DNA from: Tretioscincus oriximinensis | Taxonomy: Eukaryota > Chordata > Lepidosauria > Squamata > Gymnophthalmidae | Reading direction: 5' to 3' | Length of the DNA stretch: 64,000 bases | NCBI GenBank assembly: GCA_022410635.1 | Contig: JAJVDF010000299.1 | Location: 744,485-808,484, forward strand | Shown here: piece after piece, positions 20,536 to 32,123 of the stretch | Numbering within the stretch: the first letter of the stretch is position 1 | Layout: every line of letters starts with the position of its first letter | Program-made: the position numbers and the translations under genes | Notes under the pieces: generated by a model | The model's input: the letters and a program-made list of their open reading frames with translations, nothing else | Databases searched by the model: none | What the model was told of the DNA's origin: nothing

Positions 20536-21624
20536 TGCACTCAGTATTTAGAGACATCCAGTCTATTGTTTGATGTTTTAGAATGTTGATCTAAGCTGTT
20601 TGTCACATACCCCATAAGTTACTACAGTTCCCAGCATTCTTAGCAAGCCGAGAGCCAATGATATTTTTACATCTAGCCTGCATTCACATTACTGAATGTC
20701 CCCACTTAAATGTACCACCGTTTAAAAGAAGTCCGCTACTGTATTGAAAAAAATGAGTTAACAGAAAAAGTGGGAGTACAAGTGAGTGGGTTGCAGAAAT
20801 TCTGTGAGGTAATGTGGCAATTTCTACATGATGCTGCCAGTTCACTAACTATCCTTAGTGGGGAGGTAGCCTGAGCTAGCTGGTCTTTTAGGTTCCCAGA
20901 GGTTCATCAAATTAATCCCTTTCTGCACGAGGCAGAGAGTTAAGTGGCTGAAATGTCATTTCATAGCCACTTTTTCTACGACGGTTCCAATGAGGGTAAC
21001 TGTTGCAATTGGGACGTTGGTAATTATGGCGGATTAGTTACCCATCATTGAAAAGGAATTGAGTTTTCCATGCTTCCGATGTACACTTGGTGAGGACCTT
21101 TCTGCACAAGCAAACATTTAACAGCAGAAACCCATCATCTTAGCACTCTTTTGTTGTTAGTGAAAATTCCTTGCACAGTAATTCATGCTTGATGTTTGTT
21201 GAAAGTTATTTGACCTAAAACCTTAGAAAGTTAAGTCAATTTTCTTTATTCGCCTGATTTGGCTTTACTTTCTGGTGAAACCAGACTGTGGAAAAATACA
21301 TGAGAAAATAAATAATATAATAGGTAAAGTAGTATTAATAGAACCAAAGGGTTTTTTTTACAGATGATTTTGATAATTTGGACAATAAGAAATTATTATA
21401 CTTACTCATTCTGTCATCGCTGCAGTTTCTGGCTAAAATTGGAAGTCTGCAGAAGAACTGATGCTTCCACAGGGCTATGAGGAAGTATTTGAATATATTG
21501 GAATGCAGGAAAATCCCAGATTGAGGGGGATCACACAAGCCTGGTTTGGGACAGAATATGGAGGCTATTTGTGAGATGGTTACAAAAATTTAGTCATGGA
21601 TTAATGCATAAATTAGCACTTTTA
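20536..21624. other. Intronic stretch with no recognised feature
   Basis: A block of about 1.1 kb without a repeat that I recognise. No exon-like frame. Confidence 0.5.
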
Positions 21625-22045
21625 TAGACTCATAAGAACATAAGAGGAGTCCTAGTGAATTGGGCAGAGCCCATCTAGGCTAGCATTCTGTTTCAAATAG
21701 TGAGCCACCCATTGCACCTGGGGAGTCTCAAGCAGAAGAAGGCAAAATCTTCATCTGTGCACCGCAAATGGCATTTCAGGAATACTGCCTGTTGCTTCAT
21801 CCTGGAGGCAGTATCAAGAGATCCCTCCCAGTAGCTATTTATACACTTGGTATCCATGAACCTGTCTAATTCTGTCTTAAAGCTCCCCAAGCTGCTAGCT
21901 ACCACCATCTCTTCTGGAAGTAAATTCTACAGGCCGATGATCCTCTGGGTGAAAAAAATACTTTCCTTTGTCTGTCCTCATGCTTCTGCTCATCAGTTTC
22001 AAGGAATGCCCCTTGGCATTCCTTTCTCTTTACTGTAATTCTTAC
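21625..22045 (-). mobile_element. CR1 LINE 3' end
   Basis: It opens CTCATAAGAACATAAGAGGA and follows the 18303-18790 copy closely, including CAGGAATACTGCCTGTTGCT and AGGCCGATGATCCTCTGGGT. Non-coding remnant. Confidence 0.85.
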
Positions 22046-22621
22046 TGTAAGGATGGCTACTGTTGGGGAAGAAAAGAGATGCAGGAATAGGATGAGAAGT
22101 AATACTGTAAGGATCTGCTAGATTTTAATGAATGGGTATGTATGCAAATGCTATTAATAAATAAAAAGCAAGGAAGTTAAACTGACCTCCCTTTTCCCAC
22201 TTCTGTTGTCCGTGGCTTTCCTTCAATGCCCTACTCTTGACCCCGACAGACCACATCAGAGGATAAGCGTGTGGGAGTTTGCTTCCAGGGCTGTTTGTTC
22301 TTTGCCCTTTTGGTTCATTCTTCCAATTAGTTCTGGTTTTAGGGAAGACATCTGCTGACTTAGGCATCAGGTACAGACTTGTGAAAAGCACATATGGTAT
22401 TCTCAGTTGTATAGATCAGACAGCACTGGAAAAGGCAGGAAGAACATGTCTTTGTTCTCCAAAAGTTGAGCCTGAACTACTTCAGTTGTTGGAGACCTCC
22501 ATGTCCTTTATCTTGATAGATCTCTGCCATGAGAAAAGACCAAGCAGGCCAGAGAAATCTTAGTGTCCTACATTAAATTCCTGCGGAACTGGAGTTCACC
22601 AAATCCAGGATGCAGAATTCT

Positions 22622-22767
22622 GGTCTCATCTGCAGTGAACCTTATTCTGTGACATATCTTGGAATAGGGACCTGCCATCTGCTTATGGCAGACTCTGAAT
22701 GGAGCCTGTCATAGACTGCCAGGTATTCCAAGATGCATTCCAGAATAAAGTTCAGTGTAGACAGGGC
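22622..22767. mobile_element. Family B MITE
   Basis: The left end GGTCTCATCTGCAGTGAACC then TTATTCTG pairs with the right end CCAGAATAAAGTTCAGTGTA then GACAGGGC. Confidence 0.6.
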
Positions 22768-22839
22768 CTCTGTCTCCACTGCATGGCTGATTAATGCAAT
22801 TTGAAACTACAAGAGAGTAGATACAGATTAGATATCAGG

Positions 22840-22998
22840 GGGAAAAAACCCCTTTCTGACAGTATGGTGCTGTTCTGATATGTGCTTTTAATCCATTTTG
22901 TAACCTGAAGAATAGGACTAAACCAGAAAAAATCCCAGTTCTACTTTAGTCCAATTCTTCAGGACTGAAAATGGATTAAAATAGTGCTGGGATTCATA
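22840..22998. mobile_element. Family C-like inverted repeat
   Basis: TAATCCATTTTGTAACCTGA then AGAATAGGACTAAACCAG on the left is mirrored by TTTAGTCCAATTCTTCAGGA then CTGAAAATGGATTAAAA on the right. Confidence 0.5.
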
Positions 22999-23215
22999 TG
23001 AGAATCTCATGTGTTTTGACAGATTCCTCATTCTCGTATGGAATATGGGTCCTCGGGCAACAATGCCCAAGCATTCCACTGGGGCTGAAAGTGTCATCAT
23101 TGTGGTATCACTTCCAGTCCCTGCTTCCAGAAAGGGGCACTGTGGGCCAGAAGTGATATGACAAATGATGTCACTTCCAATCTCTGTTTGGGAATAGCAG
23201 GGTAATCAAAGGAAA
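22985..23215. mobile_element. Family E repeat
   Basis: It shares AGTGCTGGGATTC, GGGCTGAAAGTG and GATGTCACTTCCAATCTCTG with copies at 27080-27395 and 44195-44420. It overlaps the end of the family C-like repeat. Confidence 0.45.
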
Positions 23216-24050
23216 TAAAGTACTTTCTCTGCTTCTCTGACCAAGGTTAGGGGTGGGACACGCTGATCTCTTTGCCTACAGAATTAACTTTGAACAAAGT
23301 TCACAAAGCAAGTGGCATGGCTCAGATACTGTTGCATGTATGTCAACAAGGTGATTGATTTTCTAAATGCAGAGGAGTTCTTACTCTCAGAAGTGCCAAA
23401 TATGTTCCAAAAGTAGACGGAGGAAGTTCAGAAAGAGTTGGCTCTGGAGAAGGGGCAAAAGTTGAGATGCTGCTGGGAAAACAATCATGAAAGATCAAAT
23501 GGATGACTTCTTTGTTCTAAGAGCCGAGAGTGTATATAGAAGAAAACTTACAATTTCCTTACAAAGTTTCCCTTGACTCATTTTTCTCCTGTAATGTAAC
23601 ACTCTACAGCAAAGCAACATTTATAAGCACAACACTTTGCTGTATGAAAGGCCCAGTACATTTTGCAAGGACAAATATAAACATTCCCAGCAAATCTACT
23701 CCTAGGAGCTTATTTTGCCAGTATCTGACAATAGCGTTGGATAAAAGATATTTTAAAAAGGAAATCAAAAGGAAAGATCTAGCTTTCTTTGTTGGAAGCT
23801 GAGTGCCAGGGCTTTTTTGCACTTGACTTCAGAGAACAGTTTCTGGGAATAATTTATATCCACTAACTGGAGAATTGTTTCCTGTCTCTCTCCCTAGAGT
23901 TGGGTTGCTATATACCCTGATTTTTCTGAAATGTTTTTAAAAAATAGGGTATGTATGGCATCCCACTCCTCCACCTGCTTCCTACATAATTTAGTTAATC
24001 TATTTACATGATCTGTTAAATCATTCCATTAGTTTCAATTCATTTCTGAG
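23216..24050. other. Intronic stretch with no recognised feature
   Basis: AT-rich, with no repeat or exon that I can identify. Confidence 0.5.
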
Positions 24051-24062
24051 CTTATCTAGAAC

Positions 24063-24299
24063 ATCCAGCAAAGGAGCTAGCAGCACTTTGAGACTAACTT
24101 GAGAAAAGTGGTTGGCATAAGCTTTCGTAGACAGGTCTACTTCTTCAGATGCTCATCATGCTTCAGATGGAGCATCTGAAGAAGTAGACCTGTCTACGAA
24201 AGCTTATGCCAGCCACTTTTCTCAAGTTAGTCTCAAAGTGCTGCTAGCTTCTTTGCTGGACTTTCTGCTAGACTAACACGGCTATTTCTCTGAAATTGA
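24063..24299. mobile_element. Foldback element with 90-bp near-perfect arms
   Basis: Arms at 24064-24153 and 24171-24260 are reverse complements over 90 bp with two mismatches, around a 17-base loop. The right side adds a non-palindromic end with CTAGACTAACACGGCTATTT. The element is flanked by CTTATCTAGAAC at 24051-24062 and 24300-24311, a 12-bp target-site duplication. A half copy lies at 48396-48510. Confidence 0.85.
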
Positions 24300-24579
24300 C
24301 TTATCTAGAACGTTTTGAATCCTAAATCTGTCTTATTTAGTATTAGCAACAGCGGCGGCTGGTGCAGTTTGGGGCTGGGGGGGGCCACAGGTTCCTTCAG
24401 CCTTGGCATAGTTAGGAAAGCGGCTGGAAGGAGTCACATTCAGGCACTTACCGCTCTCTCTCTCTCAGTCTGCAAGTTGAATGTCAGTACAAAATGGCAC
24501 CTCTACGGAAACTGAGAGAAAGACTGTAGTCCCTCCTAGGCAGCCCTCTCATTGGTTCAGGGATTGGCAACCCCTTTTG

Positions 24580-26030
24580 CCAATTAAAAATGCCGCCTGG
24601 AGCTTTTTGATTTGTTGGCAGCTCCTCTATGAAAGGAGATTTTATAATTGATTTTAATCTCTGAGAGTTCGCCAAACCCCACGAACACAGTGGCCAATTG
24701 CCACTGATTAACAACGTCTTCTAACTTTGTGTCATCAGCAAATTTGATCAGTTTCCCTTCAGTTCCCTCATTTATAAAAAAGTTAAACAGCACTGGACTC
24801 AGGACAGAATCTTGTAGTATCTCACCTGAAACATTCTTCCAGTTGGATGTGCAATAGTTTATTATCAGTCTTTGAGTATGATCACTAAGCCAGTTGTAAA
24901 TCCACCAAACTGTTGCCTAGCTGGTTCCACATTTGATCCTTTTTTTATAGAGATGGCATGAGGTACTTTTTCAAATACTTTGTTGAAGTCAAGATATACT
25001 ATTTCTACTGGTTTTCCCTGATTGACCCATTCAGTGATTCCATCATAGGAAGAAATTAGATTAGTCTGATATGACTTGTTTGTTAACAAATCCATGTTGG
25101 TTCTGCTTAATTACTGCATTCTAATCCATGCTGCAACACATGCTGTTTAATAAATTGTTCTACAATCTTGTCCTGTTTTGAAGTCAGGCTCATAGGCTGT
25201 AGTTTCCTGGCTCTGTCCTTTCCCCTTTGAAGATAGAGACAAGATTTGTCCTTTTCCAATTTTAACCAATTTTAACCAATCCAGGAATTTTCAAAGATCA
25301 TGATAACTTGCTGTGCTACTACTTCTGCTACTTCCGTCAATATCCTAGGGTATAGTTCATTTAGGCCTGAAGACTTGAATTTATTTAAATTAGCTAAGAG
25401 TTCCTTCACTGTCTCTCTAAGCATCTCTCTTATAAGAAGCCTCAATTTTCTTGTTCCTTCAATAGTACGATGGAAGTCAGGTTGTTATTATTTAATTTCC
25501 TTTCTCAGAAAAAAAAAACCTATGCAAAATAAGAGTTCAGAAGTTCAGCCCTCTATCACTTTTGATCAATTCACCGGTGTCATTCTTCAAAAAATCCTAT
25601 AACATATTTGACTTTTCTTTTGCTTTAGATGTACCCTTACAGTCTTTTATTATTGCTTTTGGCCTCCTTTGCAAAAGACTTAATTCATATTTAGCTTTAG
25701 CTTTTCTGACACTTGACCAGCAGCTTCTGCAGATTGCATTATATTCTTCCTTAGATATGTTTCACTTTCTCCATTTTATAAACATTACTTTTTTCCTTTA
25801 TAGCAAGTTATTAAGATTTGGGTTCAGCCACTGTGGCCTCTTTAGATACTTTCCATTTGACCTTCTTTTAGAGATTATTAAAGATTGTGCATCCAGAATC
25901 TCATTCCGCAAAATTTCCCATCCTTCTTGAACATTTCTGCAGTTTAGGACATCCAACCATTGGATCTTTGCTGCCCTCCTTCTGGATCCATCAAAATCTG
26001 CCCTTTTGAAATCCAATCTTAAAGGCTAAC
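24580..26030 (-). mobile_element. CR1 LINE ORF2 remnant (linker and reverse transcriptase)
   Basis: Three collinear minus-strand reading fragments match CR1 ORF2. 26016-25798 reads RADFDGSRRRAAKIQWLD and KRPQWLNPNLNNLL, the linker between endonuclease and reverse transcriptase. 25095-24865 reads YQTNLISSYDGITEWVNQGK then VYLDFNKVFEKVPHA, reverse-transcriptase motifs. 24793-24584 reads MLFNFFINEGTEG and LIKFADDTKLEDVV, with the catalytic F-A-D-D box near 24735. Frameshifts and stops separate them, the middle has a deletion, and the endonuclease part is absent, so this is a dead fragment. It is interrupted or bounded near 24580 by unrelated sequence. Confidence 0.85.
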
Positions 26031-26295
26031 ATTTTAATTATTAATAGAGATGGAGAGTGGAGGTGATTATTTTTTAAAAAAATAAAAATACTTAAAAAGA
26101 GTTACACAACAGGTCAGCGATAAGACATCATTTGAGCACCTTATCTTGGACTAAAGATTTGCATTATGCAGCTGAAGCATGTTTGGGGCCAATTGTAGTC
26201 TGTGCCAGTCTACAAATGGCAGGCACTTATATCAGATCTGGAGGTAGATCTGGAAGGGACTGTATCTTCATGGAATGAGCCAAAGGCCAAGTATC

Positions 26296-26475
26296 GTTTT
26301 ACAGAAGAAGGAGAAGAAAAAGAGTTTAGTTTTATACCCTGCTTTTCTCAACCCAGAAGGATTCAGCGCAGCTTACATAACCACTTGTTCTTCTCTTCAC
26401 AACATACACCTTTTGAAGTAGGTAGGACTGAGAGAGCTCCAAAGAACTTTGAGTAGCTCAAGATCACCAAGTTGA
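26296..26475 (-). mobile_element. SINE-2, decayed partial copy
   Basis: The GAAGAAGGAGAAG tail leads to TTTTATACCCTGCTTTTCTC, complement of an L2-type end. GAGAGCTCCAAAGAACTTTG and the complement of CTTGGTGATCTTGAG-like text follow, as in the 31045 copy. Confidence 0.5.
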
Positions 26476-27079
26476 TGTCACAGAAGAGTGAGAAATCTGA
26501 ACCAGGGGATTACTGTATAAAAGTCCAACACTTTTAATCATAAACTTTGACCTTTTTAGAACAGCTTTTAAGAATATATGTCCGAAGATGGACAGAATGA
26601 AAATGTGGATAGAATCCCTGACAGGATCATGAGTAACATTACATGCAGACATTTCTTGAGTCATGTCTTATTTGCCACACGTGGTGCCACAGCAGTATTC
26701 TAATGGAGCATTGTCACTCCCCTACCCCCAAAATTGGTCTTTAGAGAACTCTGAAAATGCTGTTTTCTCTGTAGTGTTACCACACTGCTGTGAAAGCCCT
26801 GCCTGGAGCATTTGGATGGCTACACAGGAATGCTTGTGTTACTTTGCGTGATTTTCAGTGAGAACAGTTGTTGCAAAATATATTTTATTAGTGGAACTAT
26901 GAATCACCCATTCAGAAGCTGGACCACATAAAGGACAACCTTTTTTTTTTAAAAGGAAAATAATATATGAAGGGAAATCTAGTGAGATTTGTAGTATAAA
27001 AAGCACCAAAATGTAGGCTGACAAATATGGCAACAAAAGCTTTTAACTCACAATAAAAGGCAATAATGCTAAAAAAAAA
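26476..27079. other. Intronic stretch with no recognised feature
   Basis: No repeat, RNA gene or exon identified. Confidence 0.5.
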
Positions 27080-27395
27080 GGGGAGCCGTCTGTATCAGTG
27101 CTGGGAATCGCACAAAAATCTTAAAGTTTTGTGAGATTCTCCATTCTTGTACAAAATATAAAACCTCAGGCAGAAATTTGGGGGAAGGGAGGGGTCCTGG
27201 GGCTGAAAGTGACCACTTCTGGTCTTGGCTTCCAGGAATGATGCCTGAAGTGACGTCATTTCCAGTCCCATCCCAGATGTGACATCATAATTTTTTGTGC
27301 CCAGCGAACTTCAAATATATGATTTTGGGGGGCTTCTGCCATGAGATTTCCGGGCGGAAAATTTCCAGCGCTGGTCTGGATGCAGCCTCGGTGTT
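27080..27395. mobile_element. Family E repeat with a perfect CRE palindrome
   Basis: The longest family E copy: ends AGTGCTGGGAATCGCAC and AATTTCCAGCGCTGGTCTGG form an imperfect inverted pair, then GATGCAGCC follows. It contains TGACGTCA at 27251-27258, the CREB/ATF site. Confidence 0.5.
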
Positions 27396-27830
27396 GGAAC
27401 TAAAGTTGCTCCAATTTGCCAACTGCATCTTGTCATAATACATTTGCTGACTGAAATAATTCATATTTCCAATTTCTTGTAAATTACTAAATGCTGAATA
27501 ATCTCTGGGAAATTCCTCCTGCAACAATAATCGGTCTTTCTCACACATTAGCATGCCCTGTTTATCTCTGGCTCTTGCCAAGTGTCTGTCGCTTGGAAAA
27601 GACATTGAGCTAGTGCCGGATCTGGTAATTAAATCCTAACCCTGTTTATATCGGCCAGACTCAATCATCAAAGCAATGATTACGATAACTGAGATACAGT
27701 AATGTGACTTTGCTCCATAATCTAGTGAGAGATAAAGATAAATAGTGACAAGGAGGAAAACCTGACTTCACCGCAGATGGCTCTGGTAATTAGCGGAGTA
27801 GGGTAAGAAAACATGCTAGAGGTAGATAAA
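27396..27830. promoter_or_regulatory. Candidate conserved non-coding element in intron 1
   Basis: Repeat-free and rich in ATTA/TAAT and GATA-type motifs (AGAGATAAAGATAAATAG near 27728, GGTAATTAAATCC near 27624, CTGGTAATTAGCGG near 27783) and ATCAAAG near 27666. Based on composition only. Confidence 0.3.
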
Positions 27831-29290
27831 TTTATGTCAAAATCTGGTGCCTTTGAAAGCTTTTGCCCATTATGAAAGGCTGCCTATGTTTCCCAAAGGA
27901 ACGCAAGATGAGAAAAGAGTTTTAAATAGACAATAATATGGTAATCTACCCTGAGAGAAAAAGAAAAGCCTCCTGTAATGTAAACAGGCAACATTTTTAA
28001 AACAGGAAGAAATAAAACTGCCAATTTATATGTTGTCAAGCCAGTGGTGAGGCTGCAGTTTAGGACAGTGGTTAGCAGACTTAGTGGAGGACGGTTGATG
28101 GAGATGAAACCAGATATTTGAGCAATGACATTATTTTCCATTTCCTTTGATGAGTTAGATAAGTACGCTGCAGGGAAGTGGGGGGCGGGGAATTGGTTTT
28201 GAGTAACTATGGCATAGATATTGTTTATGCAACTCTGAGCAATGTTCGCTCGTAAAGATTTTGAAATGTTTTGCTAAAAGCTAGTATTTTTAGAAATTAC
28301 TTCAGTAAATCTAGCAGAACATATTGTAGTATAGGGAGGAAGGCCTGCAGCAAATATTTTATACACACTAGCTGGTTTATTTGGCTCTCTGATTTCTGTA
28401 TCCTTCTCTGGAATCGTTCCCCGAACCCCACCCTTGAACAGAAATTAGGATCTAAAGGAGAAAATGGGCAGCTGTCAGAAGCATTATTATAATGTTTGAA
28501 CCCACATTTAATTAAGAATGCTAATCAACCTTATTTGGTCAGTGATATTTGCTTTGATAACTTTTCGGGCCTGGAGTGGCAAATATTAGTTCTGACATGT
28601 GGACTCCAGAAGAGTTAATATTGACTTGAGTTTGGAAAAGGGATTTTAATGCTTACTGTGGATCTTATTTTGATTGTCTGAGGAAAGAGAAGAGATCTGG
28701 GACTTCTGGGACATGCCTGTGGAATCTTCCCTTGATCACAAGGTGCTGAGTAATGGGCAGGGTTGCTGTAATGAGGTTGCCTGGTGAAGGGAATCCAGCA
28801 TCCCTGGGTTCAGTGCCCCTCCTGGCACTGTGCAANAAGGGAAGAGGTGTTTTCTGGGCTTCTAGTGCATTCAAATTCTGAATCAAGGTCTTAAAACCAT
28901 GTTGAGACCCTTTCCAGCAGTCACCAAACAGTGCCTTTGTGTGGTTGCACTAGTTACACCATTCTAGTTGTGGCCCTGCTAGTGAGAGGCTTCAGGGACC
29001 TCGTGTTCCAGATAACCAAGGAGGTGGGATTTCACACTGGCTCTCAATTAAAACAGTCATTAGAACCAGTATGGGGCAAGGTTTGTTTGGTGACATAAGA
29101 GTAAATTAATCCCTGTTGGTGACTGTGTGCCTAGATTGTGTTCCTATGTCTGTATGAAGGTGTTGCCAAAGAAGTCTGAAATTTCCTACTCTGTCACAAG
29201 TAAGTTTCTTCTTACACTCTTTTAGGGAAGGCTAGCATCTCTTCTTTTCCCAGAAAACATGCGTGCACACATTTCACTACATCGTCTCCA
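27831..29290. other. Intronic stretch with no recognised repeat
   Basis: About 1.5 kb that I cannot assign to any repeat family in this window; no exon-like frame and no RNA gene. Confidence 0.45.
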
Positions 29291-29298
29291 GTAGCACA

Positions 29299-29605
29299 CA
29301 GTGGCGGCCGCTGAGCGCTCCTCAAAGGGTTAGCTGATGGAGCGTTTTAAGGTAATTCAGCTCCCTTTCCACATGGGAGTCGCCATGTTAGAGGACTCCG
29401 CCCTCTGCTCCACTAACATAGCACTACCAGTGCCCCCCACTGACCCAGCAGCCAACTGGGACAGTGGGCGGCACCAGCAGCGCCATGTTAGTGGAGGAGA
29501 GGGTGGAGCCCGCTAACATGGCAGCTCTCATGCGGAAATGGAGCCGAATTACCTTAAAGCGAGCCACCAGCGAACCCTTTGTGGAGTGCTCAGCGGCTGC
29601 CGCTG
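29299..29605. mobile_element. GC-rich hAT-like foldback MITE
   Basis: Ends CAGTGGCGGCCGCTGAGCG and CTCAGCGGCTGCCGCTG are inverted. The arms of about 125 bp share AAAGGGTT, TAAGGTAATTC and GCCATGTTAG blocks in opposite order. Flanks GTAGCACA and GTAACACC agree at 6 of 8 positions, consistent with a decayed 8-bp duplication. Confidence 0.65.
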
Positions 29606-29646
29606 GTAACACCTCCAGTGTAGTGTCCATCCTGCAAACCAAGGCT

Positions 29647-29770
29647 GTTCTGGACTGAGCCCTTTTCTGAATTATATCTTAGAACTGGTGTCTGCCATCT
29701 ACATTCTGGTGCAAACTATGGTATGTCTGTCATAGTCTATGCTAGCAGGCACATAGCAGATTCTATAGAA
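29647..29770. mobile_element. Family B MITE, decayed
   Basis: GTTCTGGACTGAGCCCTTTT then ATATCTTAGAACTGGTGTCT and CATAGTCTATGCTAGCAGG match the family interior; the right terminus is lost. Confidence 0.45.
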
Positions 29771-30079
29771 TTCCATCTGTCATAATTGATGGGACAGAAA
29801 CTTATATAGAAATAAATTCTAGTTTATCGCTTGATGGTGCATTTCTAGTTATAATAGAAAAGCACCAAGCAGGGTATAGAGGAATGTTCTATGTGATCAT
29901 TCTTAAATTTGCATTTAAGTATCAGGTTTTTTAAGCTTAGGCAGCATCCACACACTGATCTCCAATCCACATTATCCTATTTCTAAAAGTTCTTAATGTG
30001 GACTGGAGATCAGATGGGACCAGTGGCATGACAGGTCTGAACCACTGTTCCCCTGATAACTAGGGGTACCAAAAAAGGA

Positions 30080-30436
30080 CAGGGGTGCCATACGTCCCGG
30101 AAAGCCAGGAATGTCCCAGATTTGGGGACAAGAATATTGTCCCATCCGGGTTTAGTAAACTTAAGTAAAAATCCCGGATTTTTAAATACCCCTGATGCAA
30201 AAGGGGAATTGCAGGACAGCCGGGGCTCCTGGCAGCAACAGGAGCAGGTCAGCTGCANGCCAAAAGCTTCCTGGGTCCTGGAAAAACCCTTGGAGCATGN
30301 CGNAGCTGCTCCTCTTGCAGGAGGCAGTGTTTTGCACCTGCTATAAGGCAGAGCGTGCCTTGCCCCNTTTGCTGTGTGTTTGTGTGCATGTGCGAATGTG
30401 TGTCCCGGTTTTTGACACTTTGATTATGGCAACCCT
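30080..30436. mobile_element. hAT MITE with an exact 8-bp target-site duplication
   Basis: The ends CAGGGGTGCCATA and TATGGCAACCCTA are typical hAT inverted termini. AAAAAGGA occurs exactly at 30072-30079 and 30437-30444. The interior has repeated CCCGGA/CCCGGT motifs (ATACGTCCCGG, AAATCCCGGAT, GTGTCCCGGTTTTTGACAC). It has no transposase frame, so it is non-autonomous. Confidence 0.85.
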
Positions 30437-30444
30437 AAAAAAGG

Positions 30445-31030
30445 AAGACACAAATGCTATCTCTTTAGAATGTTTTTTTTTTAAAAGAGGCAATTTCAGC
30501 AGGTATAACTAAGGCCAAGTTCTCACAAGAGGAAAAACACAGANAGAAAGCTGCGTGGCTTTGCANTGGACGCACACTGTTCCCTTATAATATACAGGAG
30601 CTCTACCTTTTCCCTTGAATCATTCATAAAACCACACATCACCAGACACAGAGTTGGCCCTCAAAAGCAACAAAGGTGCAGTTCTTCCCAGTTCAGGCTA
30701 ANCCCGCTCTTGCTACAGTTTGCCCATAGTGGAAGCACCTGCGCGCAAATGCTGTGCTGTGGATCTGGTCCCCTATACACAGAAAGACCAATGGGCATCG
30801 GTGGGAAATCCAGGTGTGGGATTGGTGTGCACTTCTCTTCTAACCTTTGAGGAGTTAACTTTCGTGTTGTCTCCCCGTTTTTGTGCATAAATCAACATGC
30901 ATATTTTCAGGGTTTTTTTCCCTTATGGATGTTCAATTTTATGCAAAAGTGAACTACTAAAAAAGTGGAGAGAGAATGGGTCGTGGGAAGAAGAGTGGAG
31001 CATTGGAACAATAGCGGGACATGGGGCAGT
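30445..31030. other. Intronic stretch with no recognised feature
   Basis: Several N calls. No repeat or exon that I recognise apart from short GAAGAAGAGTGG-type units near the right end. Confidence 0.5.
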
Positions 31031-31500
31031 GGAAGAAGAATGGGGTTAGAGTATTAGACTGTTATTTGGTAGTCTCCCAGTTTGATTTCCCAGTCCTCCC
31101 TGAAAGCCAGATGGGTGACCTTGGGCCAGTCACAGTTTTTTAGAACTCTCTCAGCCCCACCTACTTCACAGGGTGTCTGTTGTGGAGAAAGCACCAAAAA
31201 GCTATGTGCGCCCCCCTATGGTTGGCTGCTCTGAGACATTTGGGTATAGGGCGGGATATAAGTACAAACAAACAAACAANNAATAAATAAATGGGGCACT
31301 GGAAGAAGAGTGGGGCATGGGGTGCTGGTAGAGGAGCAGGCTTGGGAAGAGGACACACTGGGTTCAGAGATTCACTTTTGCACAAAAGTGGGACAGCTTT
31401 TTTTAAAAAAAGGGGTGGACAATCAAGACTGGGAAGAAGAANTGGAAGAGGAGTGAGGCATGGGAAGAGGAGCATGGCATGGGTAGAAGATACCCACTGG
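30980..31500. repeat. Irregular minisatellite of TGGGGCATGGGAAGAAGAG-like units, split by SINE-2
   Basis: Imperfect units such as GGGAAGAAGAGTGGAGCATT, ATGGGGCAGTGGAAGAAGA and TGGGGCACTGGAAGAAGAG recur on both sides of the SINE inserted at 31045. Confidence 0.5.
31045..31292 (+). mobile_element. SINE-2, full-length copy
   Basis: A tRNA-derived head (GTTAGAGTATTAGACTG; B-box region CCAGTTTGATTTCCC) is followed by GGGTGACCTTGGGCCAGTCA and CTACTTCACAGGGTGTCTGT. It ends in an L2-type GGGCGGGATATAAGT and an AAAC/AAAT tail. This is a widespread squamate SINE type. Flanking text ATGGGGCA.TGGAAGAAGA is duplicated but lies in a minisatellite, so it is not firm as a target-site duplication. Confidence 0.85.
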
Positions 31501-32123
31501 GCTCTGAAAATAGAGTACCTCCCAAAAATCAGATGGTAAGTCCAGAAGCCAACACAATTGTTGTGCAAATGATGAAATGGACCTGAAATCGACATGGGAA
31601 TGGAATAAAAGGGCATGGTGGAATTGCATTCANTTCACTGGTGCCAAAACTACTTCTTTCACCACTCTGAAAATTCAGCCTTCCAATGCCAGCAGCACCT
31701 GGTAATAGCTATTAAAGATGCAGAACTCCTATCTCCCTTTTTTCTGGTAACTCTAGTGGTAGCTCAGTTTTTAATCTGTTTTATTTAAGGATTGATTCAC
31801 CTTGCAATTTTCTCCTATCATGACATAGGCTGTGCTGCTTGGAAAGTCCTCTGATTCAGGTCATGCATTCCAACAGCAGGCATTAAGTGTATATATGCAT
31901 TACTCATCCCTCCTGACATGTGCTGATGCTATTGCTTTTATACTGCAGTGTTTGAGTCAACAGTGAGCAGGTAGCAAGCAAAGCGAAAACTGAGCAGCAG
32001 CCACAATATGCTGGAAGTTAGAGGAGTGTGCCATGCAACAAAATCTCTCAGGTAGCCTCTTGCCCCCAGATATTATCCTGCCTCTAGTAATGAAGAAGAA
32101 ATCAGTTGCCTGTCAAAATGATT

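Noticed and set aside
24580..26030. A functional reverse transcriptase gene
   Set aside because: CR1 motifs are present, but frameshifts, stops and deletions separate them and the endonuclease is missing.
31045..31120. Second tRNA-like gene
   Set aside because: It is the head of SINE-2, followed by its standard body and tail.
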